Below are positions 38,559 through 47,565 of a stretch of 49,930 nt of DNA, piece after piece. Positions within the stretch are counted from its first letter, which is position 1. Each line of letters begins with the position of its first letter. Where the stretch lies: contig SVUD01000011.1 in NCBI GenBank assembly GCA_015063445.1, positions 1 to 49,930 of the forward strand. Direction: 5' to 3'. The translations under genes were made by a program, and so were the position numbers. This DNA comes from Oscillospiraceae bacterium (GTDB lineage Bacteria > Bacillota_A > Clostridia > Oscillospirales > CAG-272). Below the pieces are notes generated by a model. It ran no database searches. It saw only the letters and a list, made by a program, of their open reading frames with translations, and had not been told where the DNA came from.

Positions 38559-39179
38559 ATGACTCTGATTGAATTTTCACTTATAGTGATAGCGATAATA
38601 GTCGTTATCAAAATATTCTTATTCGCAAAAAGAAGACTTTCTCTCCTCTTTTCCATTCTCAGCCTTAGAAAAATTGACACGGTAGAGGTGCAGATTACAA
38701 ATCCTATCGCTCTTCTCTCAAATAAAGTAACAGAAAAGCCATTCGCAAAAATCAAGGTAAGAGACAAAACGTACGCCGTAAGGCTTTTCAACGGAAAGGG
38801 CTACAGTCATGCGGCGCATATAGTTAACGAGTCCTACGCCTCGGTCTTTATGAAAACAGGCGGAGCGATTAAGGTCAGAATGTTCGTCAGACGTGTAGCG
38901 GCGGTACACGAGGCAGCCCGTGTGTATTTTCCACGCACTGTTTTCTTGCCCGAAACAAAAAATGACAACGGTGAAATACCGATACTTCTCTTCTCCCCGG
39001 CGCCGCGTGAGCTGACCTACGTTACCGAGGAGCGCACGTCTATTAAAGCCGCCTTTACGGGTGATGAAATATTCGGCTTTAAGGTCTTTACCAAAACTAC
39101 GTTTAAAAACTTTATCGACCGTGACTCGAGAGGATTTTTTGACAACGAGGTAAAGGATATATACAGCTACGACAATTAA
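38559..39179 (+). CDS. Membrane-anchored protein, unknown (206 aa)
   Basis: One N-terminal hydrophobic span (about 4-24, IEFSLIVIAIIVVIKIFLF) followed by a soluble domain of about 175 residues with alternating beta-like stretches (FAKIKVRDKTYAVRLF, GAIKVRMFVRRV, IPILLFSPAPREL). The start ATG follows GGAGGTG inside the end of the previous gene, showing coupling. A bidirectional terminator lies 25 bp downstream. No family is recognised. The orientation of the soluble part is not clear; the basic residues after the span (KRRL) suggest it is cytoplasmic. Confidence 0.7.
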   Translation: MTLIEFSLIVIAIIVVIKIFLFAKRRLSLLFSILSLRKIDTVEVQITNPIALLSNKVTEKPFAKIKVRDKTYAVRLFNGKGYSHAAHIVNESYASVFMKTGGAIKVRMFVRRVAAVHEAARVYFPRTVFLPETKNDNGEIPILLFSPAPRELTYVTEERTSIKAAFTGDEIFGFKVFTKTTFKNFIDRDSRGFFDNEVKDIYSYDN

Positions 39180-39203
39180 TTTATTCAATACGTTACATAA
39201 GCA

Positions 39204-39253
39204 AAAAAGCAAGGAGTAAGAATTCCGTGAGGATTCCTTATTCCTTGCTTTTT
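39204..39253. terminator. Bidirectional terminator
   Basis: AAAAAGCAAGGAGTAAG and CTTATTCCTTGCTTTTT arms between convergent genes; A-tracts and T-tracts on both sides. It serves the plus-strand pair and the minus-strand HAD gene. Confidence 0.85.
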
Positions 39254-39274
39254 CTGTATTTAAACAAGCCTTAA

Positions 39275-39934
39275 TTATTCAAACAAAAGCTTTTCAAGCT
39301 CTTCTACGCTCGCGAGATAAAAATCACTGTGATTTTTCATAAACTCACGAATGCTCGGTACGTCGTACGCCCAGCCCGCAGCGGCAAAATCTATACCTGC
39401 GGCGCGAGCCATGTCAAAGCCCGCCTTGAGATCGTCTACCATAATAATTTCACTCTTATCAAATCCGTAACGCTCAATTATATCGTTAACACTGTAAGGC
39501 GACGGCTTACGGTTTTCCTTCGGCATATCCCAGCCGTAGATTATATCGGGCATTGGCAGTCCGTTCGACTCATAGTCACGCTTTATAAACTGCGACATTG
39601 AATGGCTCGAAACCGCAACGATACCTCCGTTTTCACGGAATTTAGCTATAAGCTCACGCATACCCGCATAAGCTTTCGGGGTTCTCGTTCTGACAAAATC
39701 ATTCCAGAATTCCTCTTCCTTTTTCAGCTCATCGTCGTCAAGCCCCACCTCATCGCAAAGAAGCGAAAGTATTCCGGGAATAAAATTCTTTTCGATAAAG
39801 CTCTCAAAGGTATATTCATTCTCTTTCCCGGGACGGTATATTTTAAGATACTCGATAAAGCTCGGGTAGTGTATACTTGCGCTGCTGTTAACAACTGTAT
39901 CGTCATGGTCAAGAATTAAACATTTATATTTCAT
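39275..39934 (-). CDS. HAD-superfamily hydrolase (phosphatase-like)
   Basis: A 219-residue haloacid dehalogenase-type hydrolase. All four HAD motifs are present: DHDDT at about 9-13 (nucleophile Asp), the serine in VSSHSMS, the lysine in RKPSP, and MVDDLKAG with the metal-binding acids. A helical cap lies between motifs I and II, as in phosphoglycolate phosphatase and beta-phosphoglucomutase relatives. The ATG at 39932-39934 is preceded by CGGAGC; the frame to 39952 would need a TTG. Substrate is unknown. Confidence 0.88.
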   Translation of the reverse strand: MKYKCLILDHDDTVVNSSASIHYPSFIEYLKIYRPGKENEYTFESFIEKNFIPGILSLLCDEVGLDDDELKKEEEFWNDFVRTRTPKAYAGMRELIAKFRENGGIVAVSSHSMSQFIKRDYESNGLPMPDIIYGWDMPKENRKPSPYSVNDIIERYGFDKSEIIMVDDLKAGFDMARAAGIDFAAAGWAYDVPSIREFMKNHSDFYLASVEELEKLLFE

Positions 39935-39996
39935 ATATAAGCTCCGTTTCAAGGGGTTACTCCGAAGCTCATGTGAGCTCCGATTTTTTATAGGCT

Positions 39997-40917
39997 TTAC
40001 ATCTCTCTTTTCAGATCAAGAAAATGAACCTTTGGCGAGTAGTACGAAAGATCGCTTCTCTGAACCGTAAGAGTCTTTCCGTGGTTGAGATACTCCCACC
40101 CCTCCTTATCACCGGCATAGGTTATCTCGGAGAGCGAATCGCAGCCCGAAAACGCATCGTCATCCTCTATCTCACGCAGTCCCTTGGGAATGGCGATGCG
40201 CTTCAGCGCTCTGCAGCCAGAAAAAGCGTCAAAGCCTATTTCACGCAGCGTTATCGGGAGAATAATGCTATCAAGCGAAGCGCAGCCTTTAAAGACTCTT
40301 CTGCCTATTTTGTAAAGTTTAGGTGGCAAATCAACCATTTTTAGCGAACGGCATCCCTCGAACAGTGACTCATCAAGCATACCCATTTCAGACGAAAGCT
40401 TCACGCCTTCAAGAGAAAAACAGGATGCGAACGCGCTGAATTCTATAAGAAGAACGCTATCGGGAACGGTTACGTCACGAAGATTGAAGCAGAAGGAAAA
40501 CGCGCCCGAGCCTATCATTTCGCAGGACTCGGAAATCTTAAGACTCGTCAGCGAGGCGCAGCCCTCGAAAGCGCCCTCGCCCACCCTCTTTACAGTGTTT
40601 GGCATATTGACCGACGTGAGAGCCGAGCAAAAGGCGAACGCCTCGTCGCAAATTTCTAAAAGGCCATTGTTAAACTCCACACGGGTAAGGCTTCTGCATC
40701 CGGAAAAGGCGCAGGCGGATATTTTCTTTAAGCTTTTTGGAAGCGTTACCGATTCAATAGAAGAAAAGTCACGAAATGCGTTCTCTGCAATTTCCTCTAT
40801 TCCCTCTTCGATGACGAGATTTTTCACACCTTCATCATCACAATAGCTTCCCGAATATACTACCGTGTTAAGTATTGCCTCTTTTGTTTTATCATCAGGA
40901 TTAAAATCGTATCTCAT
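39997..40917 (-). CDS. BspA-like LRR protein without export signal (306 aa)
   Basis: A 306-residue protein made of about ten LRR_5 units (for example LPKSLKKISACAFSGCRSLT). It opens MRYDFNPDDKTKEAIL, with no signal peptide or membrane span, so it is predicted to stay in the cytoplasm. The ATG follows AAAAGGAAAAT. It ends with a non-repeat tail (YAGDKEGWEYLNHGKTL) like the end caps of BspA proteins. It sits between valS and a HAD gene. It might be an intracellular binding protein, or a former module of a surface protein; neither can be settled from sequence. Confidence 0.85.
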   Translation of the reverse strand: MRYDFNPDDKTKEAILNTVVYSGSYCDDEGVKNLVIEEGIEEIAENAFRDFSSIESVTLPKSLKKISACAFSGCRSLTRVEFNNGLLEICDEAFAFCSALTSVNMPNTVKRVGEGAFEGCASLTSLKISESCEMIGSGAFSFCFNLRDVTVPDSVLLIEFSAFASCFSLEGVKLSSEMGMLDESLFEGCRSLKMVDLPPKLYKIGRRVFKGCASLDSIILPITLREIGFDAFSGCRALKRIAIPKGLREIEDDDAFSGCDSLSEITYAGDKEGWEYLNHGKTLTVQRSDLSYYSPKVHFLDLKREM

Positions 40918-40934
40918 ATTTTCCTTTTATAAAT

Positions 40935-40964
40935 GGCATCTGCGCCGTAACCGAGGCAGATGCC
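40935..40964 (-). terminator. Hairpin between valS and the small LRR gene
   Basis: Perfect 9-bp arms GGCATCTGC/GCAGATGCC with a 12-base loop, followed by ATTTATAAAA. A probable weak terminator for valS. Confidence 0.6.
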
Positions 40965-40989
40965 AATATTGTATTTACACTTTTAGATA

Positions 40990-43623
40990 TTATTTAAGCT
41001 TTGCAAGAGCCTCTGTAAGAGCCGCTCTCGTTTCCATATACTTAGCGAGCTTCGCCTTTTCCCCCTCAACAACGGCAGCGGGCGCTTTAGCTACGAAGCC
41101 CTCGTTTGAAAGCTTCTTTTCAAGACGGGTGATCTCGCCCTCGTTCTTTTCGTACTCTGCGGTAAGTCTTGCTCTTTCCTTCTCAAAGTCGATAACGTCC
41201 GCAAGAGGAATATATAGGTTACCCGAGTCGGTAGCGATAGCGACGGCATCGTCGGAATCATAGCTATCAACAAGGTAAAGCTCTGACACGGACGCAAGCT
41301 TCTCAAGCATTTTGCCCGCATTCTCAAAGGTGCTCTTATACTTTGTTACAACGTAAAGCTTTGCCTTCTTTGAGGGAGCTATATTCATCTCCGCTCTGCG
41401 AGCTCTGATTGCGGTAATGCAGGAAATTATCTTTCTTACCTCTTCCTCCTCGGCGGTATAATCAAGAGTTTCGTCATACGTAGGATAAGCTGCTATCATA
41501 ATAGACTCATCGGTATGAGGAAGAGCCTGGTAAATCTCCTCGGTGATGAAGGGCATATAGGGATGAAGGAGCTTAAGAATTCCCGTAAGAACGTATACGA
41601 GAACTCTCTTAGCCGTAAGAGCCTCGGGAGTTGCGCCCGCAAACGTGCGGCTCTTGGTCATTTCTATATACCAGTCGCAGAAGGTGTCCCACGTGAATGA
41701 ATAAATTTCGCCGAGAGCTACGCCTATCTCATAGTTTTCTACGTTTTCGTTAACAGTCTTTGCAAGCTTATTGAAGGCGGAAAGTATCCACTTATCCTCG
41801 GGAGCAAGCTCGCTCTCCCCGGGCATCTTAAGAAGCTCCTCGTCCGACTCGGTAAGATTCATAAGAACGAATCTTGAAGCGTTCCAGAGCTTATTCGCAA
41901 AGTTTCTCGCGGATTCGATCTTCTCGTCGGAGAATCTCATATCGTTACCGGGCGCATTACCGGTAGCGAGCGCAAAACGGAGAGCGTCAGCTCCGTACTG
42001 CTCGATTATCTTCAAGGGATCGATTCCGTTGCCGAGGGATTTCGACATCTTTCTTCCCTGCGCGTCTCTTACAAGACCGTGGATAAGAACCTTAGAGAAG
42101 GGATTCTTTCCGGTATGCTCGATTCCCGAGAATATCATACGGGAAACCCAGAAGGTGATAATATCGTAGCCCGTAACGAGAGTTGATGTTGGATAATAGC
42201 GGTCAAGATCGGCAGTTTTATCGGGCCAACCCATAGTCGAGAATGGCCAGAGAGCAGAAGAGAACCACGTATCGAGAACGTCCTCCTCCTGTCTTACCGC
42301 GCCGCCGCACTTGGGACAGGTAGTTATATCGGTCTTGGAAACCTCCATATGACCGCACTCATCACAGTAAAACGCGGGAATTCTGTGTCCCCACCAAAGC
42401 TGACGCGAGATACACCAGTCAAGAATATTATTCATCCAGTTGAAGTAGTTCTTCGAGAAACGCTCGGGGATAAAGCTGATAGATCCGTTTTCAACAGCCT
42501 CTATTGCGGGAGCCGCAAGCGGCTTCATCTTAACAAACCATTGATCAGAGGTCATCGGCTCAACGGTAGTTCCGCAGCGGTAGCAGGTACCAACGTTATG
42601 ATCGTGAGGCTCGGTCTTAACGAGGAAGCCTTCAGCCTCAAGGTCGGCAACGAGAGCCTTACGGCAAGCGTATCTTTCCATTCCCTCGTATTTGCCCGCA
42701 TAGGAATTCATAGTAGCGTCGTCATTCATAACCTTGATCTGCTCGAGGTTATGTCTTTGACCTACAAGGAAGTCGTTCGGGTCGTGAGCGGGTGTAATTT
42801 TTACGCAGCCCGTACCGAAGCCGATCTCTACGTAATCATCGGCAATAACGGGAATCTCTCTTCCAACTATGGGAAGTATGAGAGTCTTTCCTATAAGGTG
42901 CTTGGTATTTTCGTCCTCGGGGTTAACCGCAACGGCGGTATCTCCGAACATAGTCTCGGGACGGGTGGTTGCGACTTCAACGTATCCCGTGCCGTCCTTA
43001 AGAGGATATTTGATGTGCCAGAACGAGCCGGGCTGATCCTTATACTCTACCTCGGCATCGGAAAGCGCCGTAAGACATCTCGGGCACCAGTTGATTATTC
43101 TGTGTCCGCGGTAAATAAGTCCCTTATCGTAAAGGTTTACGAAAACCTCGCGAACCGCTCTTGAGCAACCCTCATCCATAGTAAAGCGTTCTCTTTGCCA
43201 ATCACAAGACGAGCCGAGCTTTTTGAGCTGATTTATAATTCTGTTTCCGTACTGATTTTTCCAGTCCCATACTCTGTCAAGGAACTTCTCACGTCCGAGA
43301 TCATATCTTGTAAGTCCCTCGTTAACACGGAGATTTTCCTCAACCTTTATCTGAGTCGCGATTCCCGCATGGTCGGTTCCGGGCACCCAAAGGGTAGAAT
43401 AGCCCTGCATACGCTTGGTACGTACAAGTATATCCTGCAAGGTCTGGTCAAGGGCGTGTCCCATATGAAGCTGTCCGGTTACGTTTGGCGGGGGGATAAC
43501 TATTGAGAACGTAGGCTTCTTTTTATCCTCGTCCGGAGCAAAATATCCCTTTTCGCACCACTTGGCATAAATTCTGTCCTCAAACTCTGAGGGGTTGTAA
43601 TTTTTTGCAAGTTCTTCTCTCAT
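40990..43623 (-). CDS. valS: Valine-tRNA ligase
   Basis: An 877-residue class I aminoacyl-tRNA synthetase that charges tRNA-Val in the cytoplasm. It has the HIGH-type motif HMGH at 53-56 in [17 protein letters not shown] and KMSKS at about 523-527. The zinc knuckles ([24 protein letters not shown]) and a C-terminal coiled-coil arm ([18 protein letters not shown]) typical of ValRS are present. The length is normal. AAAGGAAAC precedes the ATG at 43623. A T-box leader upstream controls it by uncharged tRNA-Val. Confidence 0.98.
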   Translation of the reverse strand: MREELAKNYNPSEFEDRIYAKWCEKGYFAPDEDKKKPTFSIVIPPPNVTGQLHMGHALDQTLQDILVRTKRMQGYSTLWVPGTDHAGIATQIKVEENLRVNEGLTRYDLGREKFLDRVWDWKNQYGNRIINQLKKLGSSCDWQRERFTMDEGCSRAVREVFVNLYDKGLIYRGHRIINWCPRCLTALSDAEVEYKDQPGSFWHIKYPLKDGTGYVEVATTRPETMFGDTAVAVNPEDENTKHLIGKTLILPIVGREIPVIADDYVEIGFGTGCVKITPAHDPNDFLVGQRHNLEQIKVMNDDATMNSYAGKYEGMERYACRKALVADLEAEGFLVKTEPHDHNVGTCYRCGTTVEPMTSDQWFVKMKPLAAPAIEAVENGSISFIPERFSKNYFNWMNNILDWCISRQLWWGHRIPAFYCDECGHMEVSKTDITTCPKCGGAVRQEEDVLDTWFSSALWPFSTMGWPDKTADLDRYYPTSTLVTGYDIITFWVSRMIFSGIEHTGKNPFSKVLIHGLVRDAQGRKMSKSLGNGIDPLKIIEQYGADALRFALATGNAPGNDMRFSDEKIESARNFANKLWNASRFVLMNLTESDEELLKMPGESELAPEDKWILSAFNKLAKTVNENVENYEIGVALGEIYSFTWDTFCDWYIEMTKSRTFAGATPEALTAKRVLVYVLTGILKLLHPYMPFITEEIYQALPHTDESIMIAAYPTYDETLDYTAEEEEVRKIISCITAIRARRAEMNIAPSKKAKLYVVTKYKSTFENAGKMLEKLASVSELYLVDSYDSDDAVAIATDSGNLYIPLADVIDFEKERARLTAEYEKNEGEITRLEKKLSNEGFVAKAPAAVVEGEKAKLAKYMETRAALTEALAKLK

Positions 43624-43677
43624 TTTATTTGTTTCCTTTCGGTTTTATTAACGTTTTATAAGGCTTTAAAACAAACA

Positions 43678-43978
43678 GCCCCGAGGTAAGTCTTACTCAC
43701 CTCGGGGCGAAAATATTTCCGCGGTACCACCCGAATTCAGCGTTCGAAAAGCACAAGTCTCAAAGACTTCTTCATTTTGAAGCTTCTTTTCTAAAAACGC
43801 TCTCATAACTCCTTTACGCGAAGCGCACGTCGGATTCTAATAAGCAAAGCTTTTGCCGTTCTTTCCGATTATTCCAACGCTACCTTCACCGCTACGCTCT
43901 ACGGCTTGCACCACCCGCCGTATCTCTTTTTGCTGCCGCAATATCGGTTACTCCTCGTCGGAAGCTCTTTCTTGCCTT
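43678..43978 (-). promoter_or_regulatory. T-box leader (riboswitch) of valS
   Basis: On the minus strand the leader contains the invariant T-box core GGGTGGTACCGCGG (43719-43732). It is followed by a terminator with 10-bp arms, GCCCCGAGGT/ACCTCGGGGC (43678-43708), then TGTTTGTTTT. The 5' part shows Stem I elements: an AG-rich bulge (AAAGAGATA), a GGTGG loop (GGCGGGTGGTGCAAGCC), and a likely specifier GTA in GAAGGTAGC, a valine codon. Uncharged tRNA-Val pairing with it would favour the antiterminator and switch on valS. The specifier call is inferred; the T-box itself is certain. Confidence 0.93.
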
Positions 43979-43981
43979 AGT

Positions 43982-44010
43982 ATTTTAGCATAGTTTTTTG
44001 AGAATGTCAA
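43982..44010 (-). promoter_or_regulatory. Promoter of the valS T-box transcript
   Basis: TTGACA (44005-44010), 17-bp spacer, TAAAAT (43982-43987) on the minus strand. Confidence 0.85.
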
Positions 44011-44039
44011 TATTAATTAAAATAAAATTAATACGCATA

Positions 44040-44068
44040 TTGAAAATACTGTCGCATTATGCTATAAT
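44040..44068 (+). promoter_or_regulatory. Promoter of the YwaF-like membrane gene
   Basis: TTGAAA (44040-44045), 17-bp spacer, TATAAT (44063-44068), divergent from the valS promoter 30 bp away. The leader to the ATG at 44162 is about 85 nt. Confidence 0.8.
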
Positions 44069-44161
44069 GATGACGGTTGTGATAGTTGCAATACAGAAAA
44101 GGGATTATCAATCCCGCGTCAAACGCCGTCACACCCTTTCTAAAACAAAAGGAGAACACTT

Positions 44162-44944
44162 ATGAACGGACTTTTCGGAACAAAGCACATTATTCTCATA
44201 GCAATATCGCTTATCCTCGTAGCAGTCGGCTATATCCTTTCACGAAAACTCAGGTTTGATCAAATGACAAGGATTATGCTTTTCGTCGGAATTATATCCG
44301 AGACGGTCAAAATTTTCTATTACATAATAAGAAATGAGGACACGCACGGCGGCGTTCTTCCAAAAACAGACCTACCCTTCCACCTTTGCTCCATTCAGAT
44401 ACTCTTTATTTTAGCTCTTAACTTTTCTAAAAACGAAAAGCTTAAATCCATGCTCACGAGCTTTATGATGCCGAGCTGCCTTATAGGCGGACTTGCGGCG
44501 CTGCTTATTGCTACGGATAGCTCACGTAACGGCATGTGGATAATAACCGCTCAGTACTTTATTTATCATGCGGCGATAATGATATATGCTCTGTATCTTG
44601 CGACCGATAAGGAGCATAAGCCCACGCTTGACGGCTACTTCTCCTGTCTCAAAATGCTTTTGATACTTATGTTCTTCTCAATTTATATCAATAGCATTCT
44701 CTATGACGGTATAAGCGATATCAACTTTATGTACGTCGTAGGACCTCCTCAGAAGAATCTTCCCTTCCTTAACGACGACAAGGGTTGGCTATCTTATATT
44801 TTGAGATACGCTTCTTTGGTTTTGGTTTGCGTAACGCTCTTCTATATTAAGCCAATAGTTCTTGCTATCAGAGAAAAAATTCAAAACCGCTCATCAAAAA
44901 ACTCCGCCGAAACAGCTTCACAAAAAGAAGAAGCAATCAAATAA
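44162..44944 (+). CDS. YwaF/TIGR02206-like integral membrane protein
   Basis: A 260-residue protein with about six to seven hydrophobic spans. The motif DLPFHLCSIQILFI (about 71-84) and the later region with NFMYVVGPPQ resemble the TIGR02206/YwaF membrane family, which has no settled function. The charged C-terminal tail (about 230-260, KIQNRSSKNSAETASQKEEA) is probably cytoplasmic. AAAGGAGAAC precedes the ATG. It is monocistronic, with its own promoter and a terminator at 44984-45029. Confidence 0.75.
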   Translation: MNGLFGTKHIILIAISLILVAVGYILSRKLRFDQMTRIMLFVGIISETVKIFYYIIRNEDTHGGVLPKTDLPFHLCSIQILFILALNFSKNEKLKSMLTSFMMPSCLIGGLAALLIATDSSRNGMWIITAQYFIYHAAIMIYALYLATDKEHKPTLDGYFSCLKMLLILMFFSIYINSILYDGISDINFMYVVGPPQKNLPFLNDDKGWLSYILRYASLVLVCVTLFYIKPIVLAIREKIQNRSSKNSAETASQKEEAIK

Positions 44945-44983
44945 TACCTATTTTTGTATATTTTTATTTACAAATATCATAAT

Positions 44984-45029
44984 AAAAGCACAGACCGAAG
45001 ATAAAAAAACATCGAGTCTGTGCTTTTTT
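44984..45029. terminator. Bidirectional terminator
   Basis: AAAAGCACAGAC and GTCTGTGCTTTT arms, perfect over 12 bp, followed by T-runs in both directions, between two convergent genes. Confidence 0.85.
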
Positions 45030-45066
45030 AATGAGTAAATAGCGTATATTTTACGTAATGGGACGA

Positions 45067-45732
45067 TTAGTATTTTGATGCTTCTATTACCCTAAACGTT
45101 GCTTGTTTAAGCCTCTCGTATTTATCTGATGAAACAAATGTGAATATATCATATTTATAGCTCTGCCCTGCTCCAAGATTGGATACATAGATACTATCAA
45201 CGTCGATACGGTTGCCGTTTCTATCTACCGCCTCTATTTCAACGTCAAAGCTCGCAGCCTCAGAACCTTTATTTTTTAATACGACCTCTAATTTACACTC
45301 GTCGTAATATTCTCCCTCAACGACTGTAAATTTTCCAAAACTTACATTCAAATATTTGCTAAGAACTTCTTTAGTCTTAGCGCCTGTCATATAGTCTATT
45401 TCATCGTTAAAATCATCCACCGCATCATCTATCGCATTTGATACAACAGATTGCATTATAAGTGTAATCACAACCGCAAGAATTCCCAAAATTACACTCG
45501 CTATCGCCATCTTTTTTTCAAGCCTTTTAAAAATTGATACAGAACCCAAAACCACTGCGAGTATTCCGAGTACAAATGCCGCATTGTTAACTATTGGAAT
45601 AAAAGAAATACATGTTCCAATAATACCAAGCACAAGCGCTGCAATTGCAAGTCCCCTGCTGTTTTCATGAAGATTATTAGGCTTAACAGAGTCTCCATAC
45701 GAGTTGCCGTAGTTCGTTTGTTGCTGATTCAT
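45067..45732 (-). CDS. DUF4190-like membrane protein with extracytoplasmic domain
   Basis: A 221-residue protein. A polar, Asn/Gln-rich start is followed by three hydrophobic spans at about 28-47, 48-66 and 75-96 (LAIAALVLGIIGTCISFIP is the DUF4190-type start). A soluble domain follows (about 115-221), with beta-rich stretches KLEVVLKNKGSEAASFDVEI and SYKYDIFTF resembling FxLYD/DUF4352-like domains. AAGGAGG precedes the ATG. A perfect consensus promoter lies upstream, overlapping likely operators for the divergent XRE gene product. Function unknown. Confidence 0.75.
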   Translation of the reverse strand: MNQQQTNYGNSYGDSVKPNNLHENSRGLAIAALVLGIIGTCISFIPIVNNAAFVLGILAVVLGSVSIFKRLEKKMAIASVILGILAVVITLIMQSVVSNAIDDAVDDFNDEIDYMTGAKTKEVLSKYLNVSFGKFTVVEGEYYDECKLEVVLKNKGSEAASFDVEIEAVDRNGNRIDVDSIYVSNLGAGQSYKYDIFTFVSSDKYERLKQATFRVIEASKY

Positions 45733-45772
45733 TTCAAATTCCTCCTTAAATATACCAAATCGGGATATTTAT

Positions 45773-45801
45773 ATTATACCATTGTGGGATAATGTTGTCA
45801 A
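45773..45801 (-). promoter_or_regulatory. Perfect-consensus promoter with TATCCC half-sites
   Basis: TTGACA (45796-45801), 17-bp spacer, TATAAT (45773-45778) on the minus strand. The spacer contains ATTATCCCACAAT and downstream of the -10 lies AATATCCCGATTT, two direct copies of an ATCCC-type motif about 22 bp apart. This is a likely operator pair for the divergent XRE regulator. Confidence 0.75.
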
Positions 45802-45814
45802 GGGGGATTTTAAA

Positions 45815-46024
45815 ATGAGATTAAAAACTTTAAGAAAATCACGCGGAATATCTCAGCTCAAGCTCGCACTTGACCTAAATATGAATCAGAACAGTATCAG
45901 CAGGTACGAAACAGGCGAACGTGAGGCAGATTATGCAACACTTATAAAATTCGCAAATTACTTTGGCGTATCTATTGATTATTTGCTTGAACGAACTGAT
46001 AACCCTACGTTTCTCGATCGATAG
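45815..46024 (+). CDS. Small XRE-family transcriptional regulator
   Basis: A 69-residue single helix-turn-helix protein (MRLKTLRKSRGISQLKLALD ... NQNSISRYETGEREADYATL). This is the classical XRE fold used as a DNA-binding repressor or activator. The ATG at 45815 is chosen because it follows AAGGGGGA, and the upstream codons of the open frame (from 45782) overlap the divergent promoter. It has no C-terminal sensing domain, so it may be a simple repressor of the divergent membrane gene and of itself. Confidence 0.88.
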   Translation: MRLKTLRKSRGISQLKLALDLNMNQNSISRYETGEREADYATLIKFANYFGVSIDYLLERTDNPTFLDR

Positions 46025-46038
46025 CTTTCTACTGTAAC

Positions 46039-46111
46039 AAATGCGAGGAGCAAGTCTTTTTCCGCAAAACAGTCTTTAAGGCGACTGCGGAGTGACTTGC
46101 TCCTCGCATTT
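46039..46111. other. Long nested hairpin (18-bp perfect outer stem)
   Basis: AAATGCGAGGAGCAAGTC (46039-46056) and its exact complement (46094-46111) enclose a second stem, TCCGC...AGTC / GACT...GCGGA. The whole 73 bases fold almost completely. There is no T-run after either side, so it is not a typical terminator, though it lies just after the XRE stop codon and before the thiI stop. The remaining gap to 46219 shows nothing. Confidence 0.8.
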
Positions 46112-46219
46112 ATTACATAATATGGCTTATTAATAACCCCCAGCTTATGCGCTATCGAAAAGGTTTTTATAGGGGCATATTAATAAAATCTGCAGCTTTT
46201 ATTGTGCATAATGTTTGAA

Positions 46220-47413
46220 TTACCTATACTCAGGGAACACGAGCTTTGTTTCGGTGGTCATAGTTGCGTATGCCTCGTCAAGCAATCCCTCGAAATCTAT
46301 TTTTTCAAGCTCACGCATAACGTCCTCTATACGAGGCTGCGTTTTGGGATGACGGGGCGTGAATACGGTACAGCAATCCTCAAACGGAAGTATAGAGGTT
46401 TCAAACGTTCCGTACTTTCTCGCCTCGCTGACTATTTCGCTCTTGTCAAGACCGATGCAAGGACGGAACACGGGAATGTTTACCGCGGAGTCCGTAACGC
46501 CGATTGCCGCAAGCGTCTGCGATGCAACCTGTCCGAGACTCTCACCCGTGATTATTGCTCCGCACTTATATTCTCTTGCGCATCTTTCAGCAAGGCGCAT
46601 CATAAACATACGGAGAAGAAGGGTGAAGTAGTCCTCCTCGCAATTATCACGAAGCTCCTCCTGAACGTGTGTGAGCGATATTATATGAACGTGGATCTTG
46701 GAGCAGAACTCGCACATTTCCTGAGCGAGTGTTAACACCTTTTCTCTCGCGCGCTCCGATGTATATGGGAATGACTCAAAGTGAAGCGCTTCTATTTCAA
46801 GTCCTCGTTTAGCCATCATACAACCCGCAACAGGAGAGTCTATTCCGCCCGAAAGGAGAAGAAGTCCTCGACCTGCGGAGCGAAGAGGAAGTCCGCCGGC
46901 GCCGGGTTCCTGCCCTGCTCTTATATAGGCGTAGTTATCTCTTACCTCAACTGTAACGACAACGTCGGGATTTTTTACGTCAACACGGAGTTTTCCGCCC
47001 GTTGCTTCAAGTATAGCCGCGCCAACGTCACGCGATATCTCGGGAGACTTAAGCGGAAAGGCTTTATCCGAGCGTCTTGCGTCAACCTTAAAGGTTCTCT
47101 TGCCCATAAGCTTTTTGGGAAGATATTCCTTAGCCGTCGCTATTATTGACTCCATATTTTTCTCGCACGCTTTAGCGCGGTTGACGCCTATGATACCGAA
47201 AACACGCTTTGCGCTTTCATACATAGCATCCATATCGCAATCGTCATTCTGCGGCTCAACGTATATGGTAGACTGGTTGAAATATATCTTAAAAATTCCG
47301 TGAGGCGAAGCTCTGCGGCGAAGCTCCTTTACGAGCATAGACTCAAAATTGCGTCTGTTCTGTCCCTTTAATACGATTTCGCCGTATTTACAAAGTATTA
47401 CTTCATCAATCAT
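46220..47413 (-). CDS. thiI: tRNA 4-thiouridine synthase / sulfurtransferase ThiI
   Basis: A 397-residue protein. The N-terminal ferredoxin-like plus THUMP domain (about 1-165) binds RNA. The C-terminal adenylating domain has the PP-loop LLLLSGGIDSPVAG (about 184-197) and the typical HFESFPYTSERAREKV. It ends without the rhodanese domain of enteric ThiI, as in most Firmicutes. It makes s4U8 in tRNA and may supply sulfur for thiamine, with a cysteine desulfurase partner not seen here. The ATG at 47413 follows GGACAG; the longer frame to 47512 would start upstream of the promoter -10 box and is rejected. Confidence 0.95.
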   Translation of the reverse strand: MIDEVILCKYGEIVLKGQNRRNFESMLVKELRRRASPHGIFKIYFNQSTIYVEPQNDDCDMDAMYESAKRVFGIIGVNRAKACEKNMESIIATAKEYLPKKLMGKRTFKVDARRSDKAFPLKSPEISRDVGAAILEATGGKLRVDVKNPDVVVTVEVRDNYAYIRAGQEPGAGGLPLRSAGRGLLLLSGGIDSPVAGCMMAKRGLEIEALHFESFPYTSERAREKVLTLAQEMCEFCSKIHVHIISLTHVQEELRDNCEEDYFTLLLRMFMMRLAERCAREYKCGAIITGESLGQVASQTLAAIGVTDSAVNIPVFRPCIGLDKSEIVSEARKYGTFETSILPFEDCCTVFTPRHPKTQPRIEDVMRELEKIDFEGLLDEAYATMTTETKLVFPEYR

Positions 47414-47483
47414 TTTTCTGTCCTTTTCTATCTCTCGGCAAACACGCTTACCGAGGTATCGGAATATATTTTTTACGCTATAC

Positions 47484-47512
47484 AGTATACACTTTTTTCC
47501 CCTCAAAGTCAA
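47484..47512 (-). promoter_or_regulatory. Promoter of thiI
   Basis: TTGACT (47507-47512), 17-bp spacer, TATACT (47484-47489) on the minus strand, about 70 bp before the start codon. Confidence 0.75.
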
Positions 47513-47565
47513 GAGAATATCCCGAAGTTAAGAAAACTGTAAAGCAACCGCGCGCTATCGAGGTA

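Noticed and set aside
43678..43978. A tRNA or small protein gene upstream of valS
   Set aside because: The GGGTGGTACCGCGG core plus terminator makes this a T-box leader.
47414..47512. Longer thiI start at 47512
   Set aside because: The extra 33 codons cover the promoter; the ATG at 47413 has a ribosome site and matches the normal ThiI N-terminus.
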